Shown: positions 37,201-46,071, numbered from the stretch's first letter. The stretch: 64,000 nt of DNA from Sarcocystis neurona (GCA_000727475.1 KL647315.1:1390826-1454825); one strand, 5' to 3'. Made by a program: numbers and translations. Notes: generated by a model from the sequence alone, not told the origin.

Positions 37201-40200
37201 AAGCGGCGACGCAGCGTAGGAAGTTGACGTGACGCGCGTTATTGACCGCGCAGAGGAAAAGGCCCTCCGCGACGAAGAAGAAGCGGCTGCAGCAGAAGAC
37301 GAAGAAGCTCCACAAAAACGCGATCGCGAAGGGCGTGGAAGAGGAGAAGAAGAACACAGAGACGAGAAAGGAGACGCGGAGGCAGAGGAAGACGAGGAGG
37401 AAGCGAAATGTCCACGAGCAGAGAAGGAGACCGAAGAGGGACGGGAGACAGCAGCAGCAGACGCCGAGGGACAGGAGGTTGCTGCAGCAAGAACAGCCTT
37501 GGCGCGGAAGGTCGCGCCAGGGCTGCTGCTGTTGCTGCGACTTTCTCTTCCTCCAGTTGCTGCTGCTGGCCGATCTGTGCTGTTCAGCAGCAGCAGCAGA
37601 CAGCTCGAAGAAAGAAAACGCATGCGCGCGTCCGCGTGCTGCTGCAGCGTCTCGAGGGCAGCCACGCATGCCGGGAGCTGCAGCAGCTGCAGCCTCACCT
37701 CCGCTGCCAGTCTTGCCTCTGCCTCTCCTTTTTCACTGCCTGCTGCTCCTCCTCCTCCTCGTCCATCTCGACGCGCTGCTGCTGCTCCTTCTCCTCCATC
37801 TGCTGCCTTCCGTCGTTCCGCGCCCCTGCCCCCGCCGGACCTCTCCTAACAGCGACTTCTCTTCCTCTGGCTCCTGCTGCTCGCCCTGCTGCTCCTGCTG
37901 CTGCCTCCGCTGCTCCTGCTGCTGGTGCCTCCGCTGTTCCTGCTGCTGCTGCCTCCACTGCTCCCGCTCCTGTCTCCGCCGCTCCTGCTGTTGCTTCGTC
38001 AGAACACGCTGGCATGCAAGCAAGAACAAACGAAGCGCGTCGAGACCTTCGCACGCCCAGAACCGTTCTCCTGCTGCTGCTGCTGCATCGGTGTAGCACG
38101 CGCTGCGTCCTCCCGTCGCTCTCGGTGCCACAGCACCAGCACCCCCCTCCGCAGCAGCAGCAACTGACGACGCCACCCCACAAGCAACAGCAGCGTCCTT
38201 TCCCTCGTGCTGCTGCTGCTGTTGCGTCGGCCGCTTCGGCGACTGCTGCCCTTCCATTTGCTGTTGTTCCTGTTCTGGCCCTTCCTCCGGCTCCCGCTTC
38301 ACCTGCTGCAGTCTGCTCTTCAGCAAGTGGCAGTCCTCAACGTTTCCTGATGCTCCTGCTGCTGCTTCTCGAGACTCTTCCCGTCTCCCCATCAACTGAA
38401 AGATATACAAAATTGCACCATGCGCTTCCGTTGCTGCTGCGTCTCGTCCTCCTCCTCCGCGTCGCTCTTCTCTTTCTCGTTCTAACCTTGCCGCTGCTTC
38501 CTTTACTTCTTCTCTAAATCCTGCTGCTGCTGCTGTTGCTGCTCCTTCGCCTCCTCGTCCTCCCGCTGCTGGTTCCACTTCTCCTGCTGCGCCTGCTGCT
38601 GCTGCTCTCGCGTGCATTGCTTCCCCCCCCGCCACGTGCGGCAGGTCGGCGAAATCGTCTTCAACGTCCTCCTGCCGCTGTGGCACGTGCCGCTGCTGCA
38701 GCGGCTCCGTCTCTCTTCTCTGCTGCCGTCGGTCCCGCTTCTTCCCTTTTTCTTTCTCTTGCTGCTGCTCACTCGCCTGCTGCTGCTGCAGACGCTCTTG
38801 CAGCTGTGCGCACCGCTCTCTTTCATTCTGCTGCTGCTGCTCGACTGCAGCGCCCACTGCAGCCAGGCAAAGACTCAGCCCCTCGGTGCAGAAGCCTGGC
38901 TTCCCCAGCACACGAGACGCGAGCAGGAAGCAGCACGGCAGGAAGAGTTCGGCAGGCAGCAGCAGCTCCTTTGCGTGCGCCTGCTGCAGCAGATGCGACA
39001 GCTGCTTGCAGCTTCCCAGAGACGCAGCAGCAGGCGACACGGCACGCGTCGCAGCAGCACCCGCCAGAGAAACACCAGGAGCAGCGGCAGCAGCCTCGCC
39101 GCGGTGCACGAGCGAAGCGGAAGGAGGAGAGGAGGAGCAGGTAGCGGCTTCCTCGGCCGCTGGCGTTCCTTTAGCCTGAGAAGATTCGGCACTGCACCCG
39201 TCTCTCCGCGTCTTCACGCTGCTGCTCTTGCTGCTGCTGCTGCCCCTCCTCTTGCCGCTCTTGCTGCTGCTCCTTCTGCTGCTGCTGCTCTTGCCGCTGT
39301 TTTCTTTGCTACTGCGTCCCTGGTCGTCGGCCAGAGACCGCGCAAGGGCAGTTACTTCTTCCGTTTCGGCTGGGGCTGCTTTTTTGGCGGTACCGCCACC
39401 TGCTGCTGCTGTCCCTCCTTCTGCTGCATCTGCTCCTGACGTCTGAGCTGCCCCCGTCTCGGTGGCGTCTGTTGCAGCAGCAGCAGCAGCAACGCCGTTA
39501 CGCTGTAAGAACTCCTCGGTCGCGCGCTGCAGCACGCGAGGCAGCAGCCCAGCTGCAAGGCGCGGGCAGGCTCGCGCAGCCGCCCCTGCGGTAAGAGGAT
39601 TCAACAGCAGTTCTCTGAACACCAGCAGCAGCAGCTGCAGCTGCGATCCCCTGCTGGTGCTCCCTGTAGAAGACGACGCCGCAGGAGCAGCAGCAGCAGC
39701 TGATGTTGTAGCACCACCAGCAGCAGATTCGGCAGCAGGTGCTACAGCAGCAGCAACAGATCCACTAGTCAGAGAAGGAGCTATCGCGTCCCCGCTGCTG
39801 CCGCTCTGCGGACGCACCGACGCCGCTAATATCCTTCTCTTCTTGCTGCTGCGACGCACAGGTCCTGCTGCTGCTGTCGTTCTCCCGCTCCCGGTCATCC
39901 GCTGAAACTGCTGGCCGTTGTCGCTGCTGCTTCCTTCTTGCTGCTGCAGCGCTGGCAACTCCTGCTGCGGCCGTTCCCGCTTCACGTGCTGCAGCATCCG
40001 ACGTGGCTGCCGCTCCTGCCCTCTCTTTAAATGCAGCTGCTGCTGTTCCTCTTCCTCTTCCTCCCCCTCCTCTTCCGCCGTCTGCTTCTTTTCTTCTATC
40101 GCTTCCTTGTCTTCCTGCTTCGGCTGCCGCTCGAGCGACGCTTCCTTGAGGCGCTGCTGCTTGCTGCTGCTGCTCCTGCTGCTCGCGGCAGCACCGTCTT

Positions 40201-41275
40201 CCTGCTCCTCCCGTTCCTCGCCGACGGCCGCTGCATCAGCTGTCGACGGACGGCTGCTGTTGCTGCGAGTTCTTTGCTCCACGCCGCTGCTCCGGCTACG
40301 ACCTAGACTGTAGATTTGCTGCAGTTCCACCAGCAGCCGCAGCGCGTGCCGCAGGAGTGCGGCAGGAGGATGACAAGTTGCTGCACTTGACAAGTAGAAC
40401 GTTTCTCCTAAAACGTAAGGAATTTCTGTCTCCTCATTGCTGCTGCTGCAGCTGCTAGGTGCTGCTCCTGCTGCTGCTGCCTTGCTGCTGCTGCCGCCAG
40501 TGGTTGCGGCCGCTGCCGCTGTTGCTGCTCTTGCAGCAGTCGCACCAGCAGCAGCGGAGTCGGAGAGACACGCAGCCGCTGCCGCTGCTACAGCCTCTTC
40601 TACAGACGAGGACGTAGAGGAAGAGGAGGAGGCAGCAGCGACCGCGGCAGGCGTCAGAGGAGCAGCAGCAGCGACAGCAGGAGGAGCTGCTGAAAGATAC
40701 GGATGTAGTTCCTCTGTTGTCGCTTGCAGCAGCGCGCGGCTTAGACGGCTCTCTGCACCTGCTGCTGCCGGGTCGGGCAGCGCAGCAAGGAGCGACGCTG
40801 TCCCTGCTGTTGCTGCTTTGTGTGGGTATTCCTCGCAGAGTTGCAGGAACGAAGAAAGCGAGAAAGAGGAAGAGACACGCCACTTCTGAGCACCAGAAGC
40901 AGCAGCAGCGGCTCGACGCGATACGGAAGCACGAATAAGAGAAGGCAGCAACAACGCATCCGAGCCGCCTGACCGTGTCGCTGCGGCTGCTGCTGTTTTT
41001 CCTGCTGCTGTCTTCGGCGCTGCTGTCTTCGCTGTTGTCGCCGCTATATTTCTTCGTGCTGCTGTTTCGTCTGTTGCTGCTGCGTCTGCTGCTGTTCCGG
41101 GGCCTCTGGCCGCAGCTGCTGTGTCTCCTGTTGCTGCGGTTGTTGTGTCTCTTGCTGCTGCGGCGTCGACTGCTGTTGCTGCTGCGCCCTCTCGTGCTGC
41201 AGCAGCGTCTGCTGCCGCAGCGTGCGGCGCGGGTATCGCAGCCTCCATGGGGCGGAGCAGCAACCGCGGCAGCAA
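1445..41275 (-). CDS. MDN1: Midasin (dynein-related AAA ATPase MDN1/Rea1), whole gene in view, C-terminus missing
   Basis: Midasin uses ATP to pull assembly factors (Ytm1/WDR12, Rsa4/NLE1 in model organisms) off pre-60S particles in nucleolus and nucleoplasm. Six AAA modules appear in family order on the minus strand: P-loops GAAGSGKS (35.3 kb), GDTGCGKT (31.4 kb), GPTSAGKT (26.3 kb), GETGGGKT (22.76 kb), GPPGTGKT (17.67 kb) and a split GSPGTG/RSS (12.8/11.1 kb). The hallmark RINNHEHTDIHEYVGQY follows AAA3. Exon pieces listed separately add up to about 28 kb of coding DNA (about 9,400 codons) against roughly 4,900 to 5,600 residues for yeast or human full length; the excess is Gln, Ser, Ala and Glu tracts. 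No MIDAS domain was found, so the gene probably runs off the left edge. Start taken at the first Met of the open frame at 41275; Met at 41248 is an alternative. Identity is secure; the 5' end and both tails are not. Confidence 0.9.
10210..10547. repeat. Cluster of five GGTGTNNNNACACC copies inside the AAA6 coding region
   Basis: Copies at 10210 (one mismatch), 10282, 10369 (one mismatch), 10513 and 10534 fall in a midasin segment between the AAA6 switch block and Walker B. Each is in frame and is read as GV-X-TP (GVQTPDCGVCTPP, SVRTPD, GVRTPP) or LTLD. The segment has no counterpart in human midasin. Confidence 0.85.
11108..12821 (-). repeat. Midasin intron splitting the AAA6 P-loop, with a 21-bp minisatellite
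   Basis: Between donor 12821 and acceptor 11108. At 11268-11510 a 21-bp unit, CAGCAGCAGTGACTGCCCTG on the plus strand plus one base, is repeated about ten times with substitutions; three units carry a TGA or TGACAG insertion (24 bp). Two exact palindromes GGTGTNNNNACACC are at 11898-11911 and 12517-12530. A TA-rich tract with ATATATAC runs fills 12105-12290. A (CA)n run is at 12778-12793. No gene was seen in it. Confidence 0.75.
12822..13830 (-). CDS. MDN1: Midasin exon: entry to AAA6 and first half of its Walker A
   Basis: Begins after CTGTTGGTCAG with VPSANVQSCVALVLLSRL, is Ala/Ser-rich, and ends LASALHVRWPVLLVGSPGTG, where the P-loop of AAA6 is cut by the intron. FENYYAIVGGR may match the human HVFLVYGERM block. 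VLWVGEVPLPI fits the short beta segment usually seen before AAA6. The donor ACAG|GTAGGA at 12822 is in phase 1. The tail of the open frame past the donor (12439-12821) is intron read-through. Confidence 0.82.
13831..14663 (-). repeat. Midasin intron with TA tract and CTA trinucleotide block
   Basis: 13885-14035 is TATATA/CATATA sequence. From 14036 to about 14585 the plus strand is dominated by CTA/ACT triplets (reverse AGT/TAG) in irregular blocks with GTAC and AGTACTACTGG interruptions. ACTTCCAGT and its reverse complement ACTGGAAGT pair around a nine-base loop near 14238-14265. This trinucleotide is quite unlike the CAG repeats elsewhere in the window. Bounded by CAA|GTACGC and TTGGTCAG. 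Confidence 0.7.
14664..14850 (-). CDS. MDN1: Midasin small exon: AAA5 lid (WEWNIRDILK block)
   Basis: In a different frame from the preceding piece, the minus strand reads MQRWLQAARGDDRWMG, then TDSWEWNIRDILKILSLIAA. This corresponds to human GPWEFNLRDLFRWCQLMLVD, the lid region after AAA5. The donor is CTCAA|GTACGC at 14664, phase 0, and joins GTGCCGTCG at 13830 in frame. The upstream acceptor is one of several AG sites between 14.78 and 14.88 kb, so the start is approximate. Confidence 0.7.
14890..15895 (-). CDS. MDN1: Midasin exon: AAA5 Walker B and sensor
   Basis: Reads RWVDGALTRAVRAGHWVLID, EINLSNQAMLEGLNSLLDHR (Walker B about 15.82 kb), FCFFAAQNP and, after an acidic Ser/Gln insertion, GRKGLPQSFLNRFCRVAVRP (human GRKGLPRSFLNRFTQVFVDP). 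The 5' boundary is uncertain: an acceptor TTTGTAG lies at 15885, but ICRWVDG continues the homology slightly upstream and another AG lies near 15.93 kb. The 3' boundary is somewhere in a Gln/Arg-rich stretch between about 15.1 and 14.87 kb. Confidence 0.82.
15896..17239 (-). other. Midasin intron, CAG-rich on plus strand, then TA-rich
   Basis: 15900-16440 is CAG/CAA-rich on the plus strand (so CTG/TTG in the pre-mRNA). 16500-16620 is TATATA sequence. 16640-17235 is mixed, with open frames on the plus strand that have no recognisable content. A small unrecognised midasin exon may sit near 16.7-17.2 kb because the phases of the flanking exons do not match directly. Confidence 0.5.
17240..21454 (-). 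CDS. MDN1: Midasin exon: AAA4 Walker B to AAA5 Walker A
   Basis: A long open frame heavy in Glu, Gln and Ala. The conserved path is FEWVDGPLITAMRKGQFFLL then DEISLAQDAVLERLNCLLES (AAA4 Walker B, about 20.14-20.17 kb), FCFFATMNPGGDYGKRELSP, ALLNRFTEIYVPAFD, and AAHRLSIRDLLNWLAFIDAY. After about 600 residues of low complexity comes AVLLEGPPGTGKTYIVGLLA (AAA5 P-loop, 17.66-17.69 kb) with ELVRINMCEDTEWGDLVGGY. The acceptor is GTTGGCTGCAG at 21455. The 3' end is not fixed: the frame meets a stop at 17229 and no good donor with the phase needed by the next exon is visible, so a small further exon may be missing. Confidence 0.85.
21455..22107 (-). repeat. Midasin intron with an 18-bp minisatellite
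   Basis: Donor CAACAAA|GTAAGC and acceptor GGCTGCAG bracket it with agreeing phase. Plus-strand 21484-21660 holds about ten copies of an 18-bp unit (ACACATGCAAAGCAGCAG and variants with CAAGCAAAG or CAGGTAAAG). The rest is CAG-rich on the plus strand. Frames crossing it encode Cys/Leu- or His/Gln-rich repeats and are spurious. Confidence 0.75.
22108..23377 (-). CDS. MDN1: Midasin exon: end of AAA3, AAA4 Walker A
   Basis: Starts VFAGSQGFMTIRDLLRWGRR (human VFAGKQGFITLRDLFRWAER), continuing the AAA3 lid. A Ser/Asn-rich insertion follows, then SSRLLALLLRCVMFDEPALL and VGETGGGKTAVCELISWVL (Walker A, 22.75-22.78 kb), and YNCHLQTEAADLLGCMQPIR (human VSCHLHMETSDFLGGLRPVR). Between the P-loop and that block lies an insertion of about 100 residues containing GVRTLERSD, encoded by a degenerate copy of the palindrome (22563-22576). 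Acceptor at 23378 after TGCTGCGCAG; donor CAACAAA|GTAAGC at 22108 in phase 1, which joins GC ATG at 21454 correctly. Confidence 0.88.
23378..24639 (-). other. Midasin intron with a long uninformative open frame
   Basis: Joins SRAA to VFAGSQGF exactly as in the human protein, so it is an intron although the minus strand is open for 221 codons (23550-24215). That frame is Cys/Ala/Ser-rich and without motifs. The 3' end before the acceptor at 23378 is (CTG/TTG)n in the sense orientation, a ready-made polypyrimidine tract. Confidence 0.75.
24640..24956 (-). CDS. MDN1: Midasin exon: AAA3 sensor region
   Basis: Reads ALNRLLDDNRELQVAERNMV, FLLFATQNPA, YGGRKELSAAFRNRFTQLFF and LQHRCCLPASRAAAMLAVYN, matching human LNRLLDDNRELLVTE, FMLFATQNPP, YGGRKVLSRAFRNRFVELHF and LHKRCSLPPSYCSKLVKVML. 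RNRF carries the arginine-finger/sensor arginine. The acceptor is CTGCTGCAG at 24957, preceded by a CTG-rich tract. The donor is GCTGCT|GTACGT at 24640, phase 0. The donor GTACGT is the centre of a GGTGTACGTACAGC copy of the dispersed palindrome (24629-24642). Confidence 0.9.
24957..26106 (-). repeat. Midasin intron made of degenerate CAG-type minisatellite
   Basis: Splits codon GCG between the two AAA3 exons. On the plus strand, units built from AGCGATACAGCACCAGCAGC and AACAGAGTAACAGCG recur in degenerate form over 24960-25345, and a related GCAGCGACAGCAGCAGC pattern over 25860-26040. In the transcript these read as CTG/TTG-rich pyrimidine stretches. No coding potential was recognised. Confidence 0.7.
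26107..26469 (-). CDS. MDN1: Midasin exon: AAA3 Walker A and B
   Basis: This compact exon of 363 bases is almost free of homopolymers. It reads PHPIDLAAAHASFAVTPC, then VLLEGPTSAGKTSILCFLA (26.33-26.35 kb), then the midasin signature ALLRINNHEHTDIHEYVGQY, then LVFAEGPLVAAARQGHWVLI and DELNLAPSEALE (Walker B, about 26.13 kb). It corresponds nearly residue for residue to human midasin AAA3. The acceptor is CGCGTACAG at 26470 and the donor GAAG|GTACGT at 26107. Phase 1 at both ends fits the neighbouring exons: GCG is completed by CG at 24956. The strongest single piece of identification in the window. Confidence 0.93.
26470..28876 (-). repeat. Midasin intron: 85-bp satellite, TA tracts, GCTGGT minisatellite
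   Basis: Joins GYWIKAG to PHPID in phase. From the acceptor side: 26680-27010 holds four copies of an approximately 85-bp unit whose core reads TGTATTCAGCCACACACACA (copies at 26729, 26816, 26901, 26984). 27120-27560 is non-TA, CAG-rich on the plus strand, with open frames but no motifs. 27590-28145 and 28230-28450 are TATATAC tracts separated by a short unique segment (28145-28230). 28685-28850 is an 18-bp unit GCTGGTGCTGCTCCTGCT repeated about nine times. Confidence 0.7.
28877..33172 (-). CDS. MDN1: Midasin exon: AAA1 Walker B, AAA2 complete
   Basis: The exon begins after a polypyrimidine tract ending TTCTTCCAG at 33173 and is open throughout. It starts GSWVWSREGGEGFVWQEG, then CVFENINLSLPES, which is AAA1 Walker B with a weak FEN in place of a DE pair. 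AAA2 follows: VLLVGDTGCGKTALVAYL (31.40-31.44 kb), the switch block FNFSEQTEAADLLGAW, then LLLDEINLAAADVLQRLLG (29.93-29.97 kb), FRLFACMNPP and RQRFTEVYVDEM. RPPSYSMRTLTRALLHA and VKVEGYWIKAG match the end of human AAA2 (RPHYSLRTLCRALRFA, IQVEGYWIAVG). Long Gln, Ser and Ala insertions separate the conserved blocks. The exon ends AAAGCAG|GTGAGT at 28877 in phase 1, joining GC CCA at 26469. Confidence 0.88.
33173..35224 (-). repeat. Midasin intron 5' of AAA1 Walker B: TA tracts and short satellites
   Basis: Separates DQTDASQLI from GSWVWSREG in phase 1/2. The 3' end (33176-33245) is sense-strand CTG/TTG, acting as polypyrimidine tract. 34140-35200 is TA-rich with two embedded repeats. One is a unit with GTAGACGCAYTGGYG seen at about 34512 and 34675. 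The other is a unit of about 69 bp with TCTTCCCCACAC seen at 34828, 34898 and 34968. 33470-34130 has no repeat structure and no recognisable gene. Confidence 0.7.
35225..41275 (-). CDS. MDN1: Midasin N-terminal region and AAA1 Walker A
   Basis: The frame opens at 41275 and is rich in Ala, Ser, Gln and Glu. Helical stretches such as LRLLVELQQIY, LLLLVFRELLLNPL and LRLFLLACQRVL would fit the alpha-helical N-terminal domain, but I could not align them firmly. The 3' end is clear: QPLLLHGAAGSGKSAYIRWL (P-loop core at 35319-35345) followed by IFLDDQTDASQLIG matches the AAA1 DQTDSKMLLG block of human midasin. The exon ends ATAG|GTACAC at 35225, phase 1. The reading frame changes twice. One change is near 37.75-37.85 kb (short intron or sequence error). 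The other is at the ten-C run 35390-35399, where a one-base length error would put the upstream frame in register with the P-loop. The stretch 37.85-41.27 kb could belong to a separate protein; I consider that less likely because the same strand and composition continue without a gap. Confidence 0.6.
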
Positions 41276-44200
41276 ATACGAAGCGGAAGCAAAAACAGAT
41301 ACAGCAACGAGATGAATTCGGCGTCGGAGAGACTACCGAAAAATGGGGAAAAAAAAGATCTCACAACGCGTCTCACCGGCAGCCACACACAGCGGAGACG
41401 AGACACGCGCGGGAGACGAGACAGGAGGGACGTACGGCGTGTGTGCCGTGCCAAGTGTGTCTTTCAACTGCAGCAAGGTCCCCGTAACGAATGTTGGTAC
41501 GCGCGTGTGACGGAGACGCAGCGCCGAAGCAGAAAAAGACGCGGAACGCGTGGCAGACGACAAACGCTGGCAGATGAAGACGGGGAAGACGAGCAGGTGT
41601 GGCATATCAGGAAGGCGAAGAAGAGCTCGCGACGGCACTGGACGTCCCGCCGAAAAACGAAGACGGGGCAGCAGAAAACGAAGGAAAAGCACAAGTCGGA
41701 CGAGGAAAACAGCAACAGCGTGAAGAAGACGTTTGCCCAGACAGCGCAGGAACGGCCGTCGTCCCCTTCCGCCTTCCGCCAAAGCACAGCGTTACGAGCG
41801 AGGACGTCTTTATTTACAGAAATATGCATCTACCACACACCGACAAAGTGCAGTGCTTTTTCCTGAAGAAGACGAAGCCACCGGGCCGCATGCAGAAACT
41901 TCTCACCAGGCGGCACGACCCGTGGAAGCAGAGCAGCTGCACCTGTGAAACTCCTCCGCGTCAGCAGCAGCCACCAACTTCGTAGAATGCCTCTCCACTG
42001 CCCGAGCTGGCGCATCTCTTCAGCCCTGTGGCCCGCGAAAGAAGTGCCGGAAAATCGCGGAAGAAAGTTCATAAAACAAAGCGCGGGGTGCAGCAAAGTC
42101 GTGACGACACTACTTCACACCACCAAACAGCTACGCATTCACGGGCATTTGTACGGACGCCGTCTCTGCAAAAAATGACGGGAAACACGCCGGTTTGTGT
42201 CTCTGAAGAAACCCGAACATGTGACGGAGGACGCAGTCACACACACATACATACGAACAGACACAAAAGCACCCTTTTGCAGCGCTGCTGCTGCTATGGC
42301 GGTACACCCGCCGCAGTTGAGAGTCGCGCAGCAGCAGCACAGACCACGAGGAGCGGCCTTCCCGCGAAACGCATCCAGTCGCATTAATGCAGCAGCGGCC
42401 CGCGGAGAAGCGAGGAGAAGCAGCCGTAGCCGCAGGCGGAGAAGCAGCAGCAACTGCGGCAGATGCGCGTTCAAGATGTCCTCTGCCGGTGGCGCGGACG
42501 GACAACTGCAGCGCAGGCCACCCGGCAGCGACCCCCGGAACAGCAGCAGCTGCTGCGATCCCCGTCGGACTTGAAGCAGCTACGAAAACGCACGGCTAAA
42601 AACATCCACACAAAGAGCAGCAGCCGCGAAGGTAGGAGCCGCAGCAAACAGCTACGCAAGTGAGTGGAGGGGTAGGGAATTGCAGCGGCAGCGGCGGGCG
42701 GAGAAAAAGAAAATCAACAGCAGCAGCAGGGGAGGGCGCACGAGAACAGAAACCGCTGCGGCGGAAGCGAAGAAGAAGCCGGAACCCGGAAGGACGGCAA
42801 CAGCAGCGATATCTGCAAGTGCGCTGCAAAAGTCAGCTCCCCTTACTGCTCGCCCAGAAATCTGTTACACCCTTCTTTACTGCTCAGAAGTGGACGCAGC
42901 AGCAGCAGCTGCAGTCGCAGGAACACGAGTCGAGGGCGCTTGCAGCTGTTGCAGTGGCAGGGACACGAGCAACTTGTTTATGCCTGCCCTGGCGGGGCGG
43001 GCACGACTGCCGCAAAACCGCAGCCACACGCGTAGTCTGTGCTGCTGCTGCAGCTGCAGGAGGCAAACGTCGTCTTCAGGCGCAAGAGGAAACCAGGCAC
43101 GACGGCTGCTGCTGCTGCAGCAGCAGTACTGGGAGCGAAACTGCTGTTGCTTCCGCTGCTGCTCGAGAGAAGCAGTTGCTGCTGCTGCTCGCGGAACACC
43201 CACACACACACTTGTTGAGGCAGAAGAGAAGGAGCGGACACAGCAGTTGCGCAACAACAGCAAAAAACACGTACAGCCTGAGGAATCGCACAGTACAGAA
43301 AGAACGAGCTCGACAGCTGCGCTACACACGCCAAAGTGAAGACGAAGACACCACTCGTGCAACAACACGTCTGGTTGTCGTTTTTGCCGCCCTCTGTGGC
43401 CACTGACTTGCTGCTGTTGCTGCCTTGTTAAAGTGCCTGTGTCGTTCGTAAGCCTGTGCTGCTGGGGCTGTCGCTTCGACAGAAGGCGACGCAGCAAAAC
43501 CCGCGTGGAAGGTGTAAAACGAAGTCGACGAGGCTGCACGAGGATACCCAGGATACAAGCAAAGCGGTGAAATCGGCAGCTCCGGGGTCGGGGAAAAGGG
43601 CAGTAAATCGCTGGGGAAGTCCAAGAGAAACACCCACCCCCCGCGGCGTCGGATCGGACGCGCTGTTTCCCCTGCAGTGGTGAAAATGAAGCAACGCGTG
43701 TTCTCGCTGTAGCCGCAGCACGGGCCGAAAAACGGAAGGCAACGTGCCGAGGGAATACGGGGAAGGACTCTGTGTGTACAACGCTATGCTGCCTCCATGA
43801 GAACTTCAGGCAACCACGACATCCTGGCCCTCCCTCTGCCGCAGGGGGCTGCGCGTGTAGACACCGCCGGGTTCTGAATCTTTGTTAAAACAGGTGCTTC
43901 GCTGCTCACCTCTCCCTGCCAGTGTGCTGCTGCAGAAGAACGAAGACCAGGAGGACCCGCCGCCGCGGCACCGTCCTTCAGCAATGCTGCTTCTGCTGAG
44001 ATGCCCGCCCTCCGCGAGTGCAGCTGCTGCTGCTGAAGCAGCTCTGCGCTGCAACGGCGCTAATCTCTCCCTATAGGTAGCGCGGTTGCTGCACCAGGCT
44101 CTGTTCCCCTGCGGCGACGACGCAGACACGTCTTTTTTCACGCTGCTTCCGCTGCTCAAAACAGCAGCAGTGGGCGGGGGCAACACGAAGCTTGCAGGGT

Positions 44201-45478
44201 GGAGCGCGACAGGAGACAAGCTGCCGCAGCAGCTGAAAAGCCCACGCACAGACGGACACCCGAGAAACTAGCCAAACTTGACGAGAAGTAGTACATCGAG
44301 TCAAACTGTATGCTGCTGGTGCTGCCGCTGGTCCTGCTCCTCCTGCTGCTGCTGCTGCTGCTCCTGCTGCTGCAGCTGTTGCGTTGACTGGTGCCCGCGC
44401 TGCTGCTGCTGCTGTCACGAGCCTGCTGCTGCTGCTGCCACCTGCCAGCCACGAACGACGCGGGAGAAACAACGACCTTCTTCCGGTTTCCTCTCCTGCT
44501 GTTTCAGCGAGGAAAGAAGACGCTTGAAGTCTGTCGGTGCTGCTGCTGCTGCCGCTGTTTCAGCGGCTGCGGCGTCCTCGTAGCGCCACGGGCAGCACAG
44601 AGCAGGCAGAGGCGTCGCCAGGAGCAGGACGCGCCCAGCTGACGATGATCACACAGATCCGCTATGAGAAAGAGAAGATTAAAATGCGGGGCGACTCTGC
44701 ACGCCAAACAAACAGCCGCCGCTGCTACCCCACACCGTTTCTTCCCTGCCCCTCCACGCCCCCCGCAGCAGACGCCGCAGTCGCACAGAGTGTATATACA
44801 CCAGTTCCGGCCGCCAACCCTCGCGGCCACTACGCCGTGCCGTGCTGCTGCTGTTGTTCGAAACGTAGGAGAGAAGAAAGTCAGTCCTTGCAGCTGCAGA
44901 TAGGTTGGCAGATTCGGCCGTCGAGGTCGCCTCTGCGGCTACCACATTGTACTCTCCGCGGGTATCGTAGTGGGCAGTAAAGCTGCTGCTGCTGCTGCGG
45001 CTGCCGGTGCCCCGGAGGAAAGCGAGTCACTCGCATCTGGCAGCAGCAGCTGCGCCGGCGCAGCGGCAGCTGCAGCAGCAGGAGCTACGCTCTCTCTCTT
45101 CGCCTCCCGGCAGTAGCAGCTGAACGAGCAGCCCCGCAGCAGCAGCAGCAGCAGCAGCAACAGTGTCCCTCGCAGCAGCAGCAGCAGCAATAGTGGTCCG
45201 CGCAGTGCCAGCAGCAGGAGCTGTGGCCGACACAGCAGCAGCAGCAGCAGTATCGCTGTTGATGGCAGCCGCAAACCAAGCCCGCACAGGGCCAGGCGCC
45301 TAATAAAGATAGACGCGCATGCTCCTGGAGAAGTAATACCCGTCTCGCCGAGCGCCGCTGCCGCGGTTGCTGGTGATGCCTATACCGGCGGATCATCTGT
45401 AGGATCATCTGTAGGTAAGGACACGAAAATACTCCTCGCTGCCGCGAGGCTTCTTCCTTCCCGTGGCTCACGCACGCA
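41276..45478. other. Intergenic region upstream of midasin, no gene named
   Basis: Open frames exist on both strands (for example minus 41830-42096 and 42877-43539, plus 41599-41985 and 42660-43406), but none carries a motif I recognise and CAG/CTG content explains most of them. 41330-42180 is the least repetitive part. There a minus-strand frame reading FLPRFSGTSFAGHRAEEM ends at a good donor (CTG|GTGAGA, 41907) and a plus-strand acceptor (TTTATTTACAG) lies at 41820, so a short spliced gene is possible in either direction. AGTGTATATACACC, a one-mismatch palindrome copy, is at 44790-44803. Confidence 0.35.
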
Positions 45479-45502
45479 AGCATTAGGTCATGACCTAATG
45501 CT
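45479..45502. repeat. Perfect 24-bp palindrome
   Basis: The half-site AGCATTAGGTCA is followed at once by its exact reverse complement TGACCTAATGCT with no spacer, and the match stops at both ends. The sequence is not CAG- or TA-repeat, so it is not a by-product of low complexity. It could bind a dimeric protein or form a cruciform; no neighbouring gene explains it. Confidence 0.95.
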
Positions 45503-46071
45503 CCTGCAGCTGAGGCGCATTGTTGAAGGGGGCTGCTGCTGGGGCCACGGCGCTCCTCTTGCTGCTCCTCCTGCCGCTTCACCTCTGCAGCTTCCCTCGT
45601 TCCTCACGCCTGCTTGCGTATAGCGGCGCAACAAAGAAGCTGCAACAACGGCGCCCCTGTGTGCGCCGTGCCACTGGTGCTGGTGTTGCTTCGGCTGCTG
45701 CTCGTGCTGCTTCAGCTGCGACCACTGCTGTGCGGCCGCGCCATGGGCTCCTCCAGGTCAATACATTACACCCCACCAAGGCGGTTGTGTATCTACACCG
45801 CCGCTGCCGCTGCTGAAATCCGTAGTGCAATGCGTCACACACCCGCTCCTCCTGCTGCGAAGTGTCTCTGTACGGCTGGTGCCGATGGTCTGCTTCTGCT
45901 GTTTCGTGTGTGGTCACCCCGGCTTCTGCTGCTGTTGCATGCGGCAGATCTCTGTCCCTAGTGTCCTCGGGGAAGTACGCTATTCGTACGAGTGTGGCCT
46001 CACTGCGGCTGCTGCGGGCGACTGCTGCTGCCCTTGTGTCGCAGAACCCACAAGGGGAAAAGATGCTGCAC

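Noticed and set aside
43456..43683. APGSGKRAVNR as a possible P-loop on the plus strand
   Set aside because: No hydrophobic strand before it and no NTPase context; chance match in a short frame.
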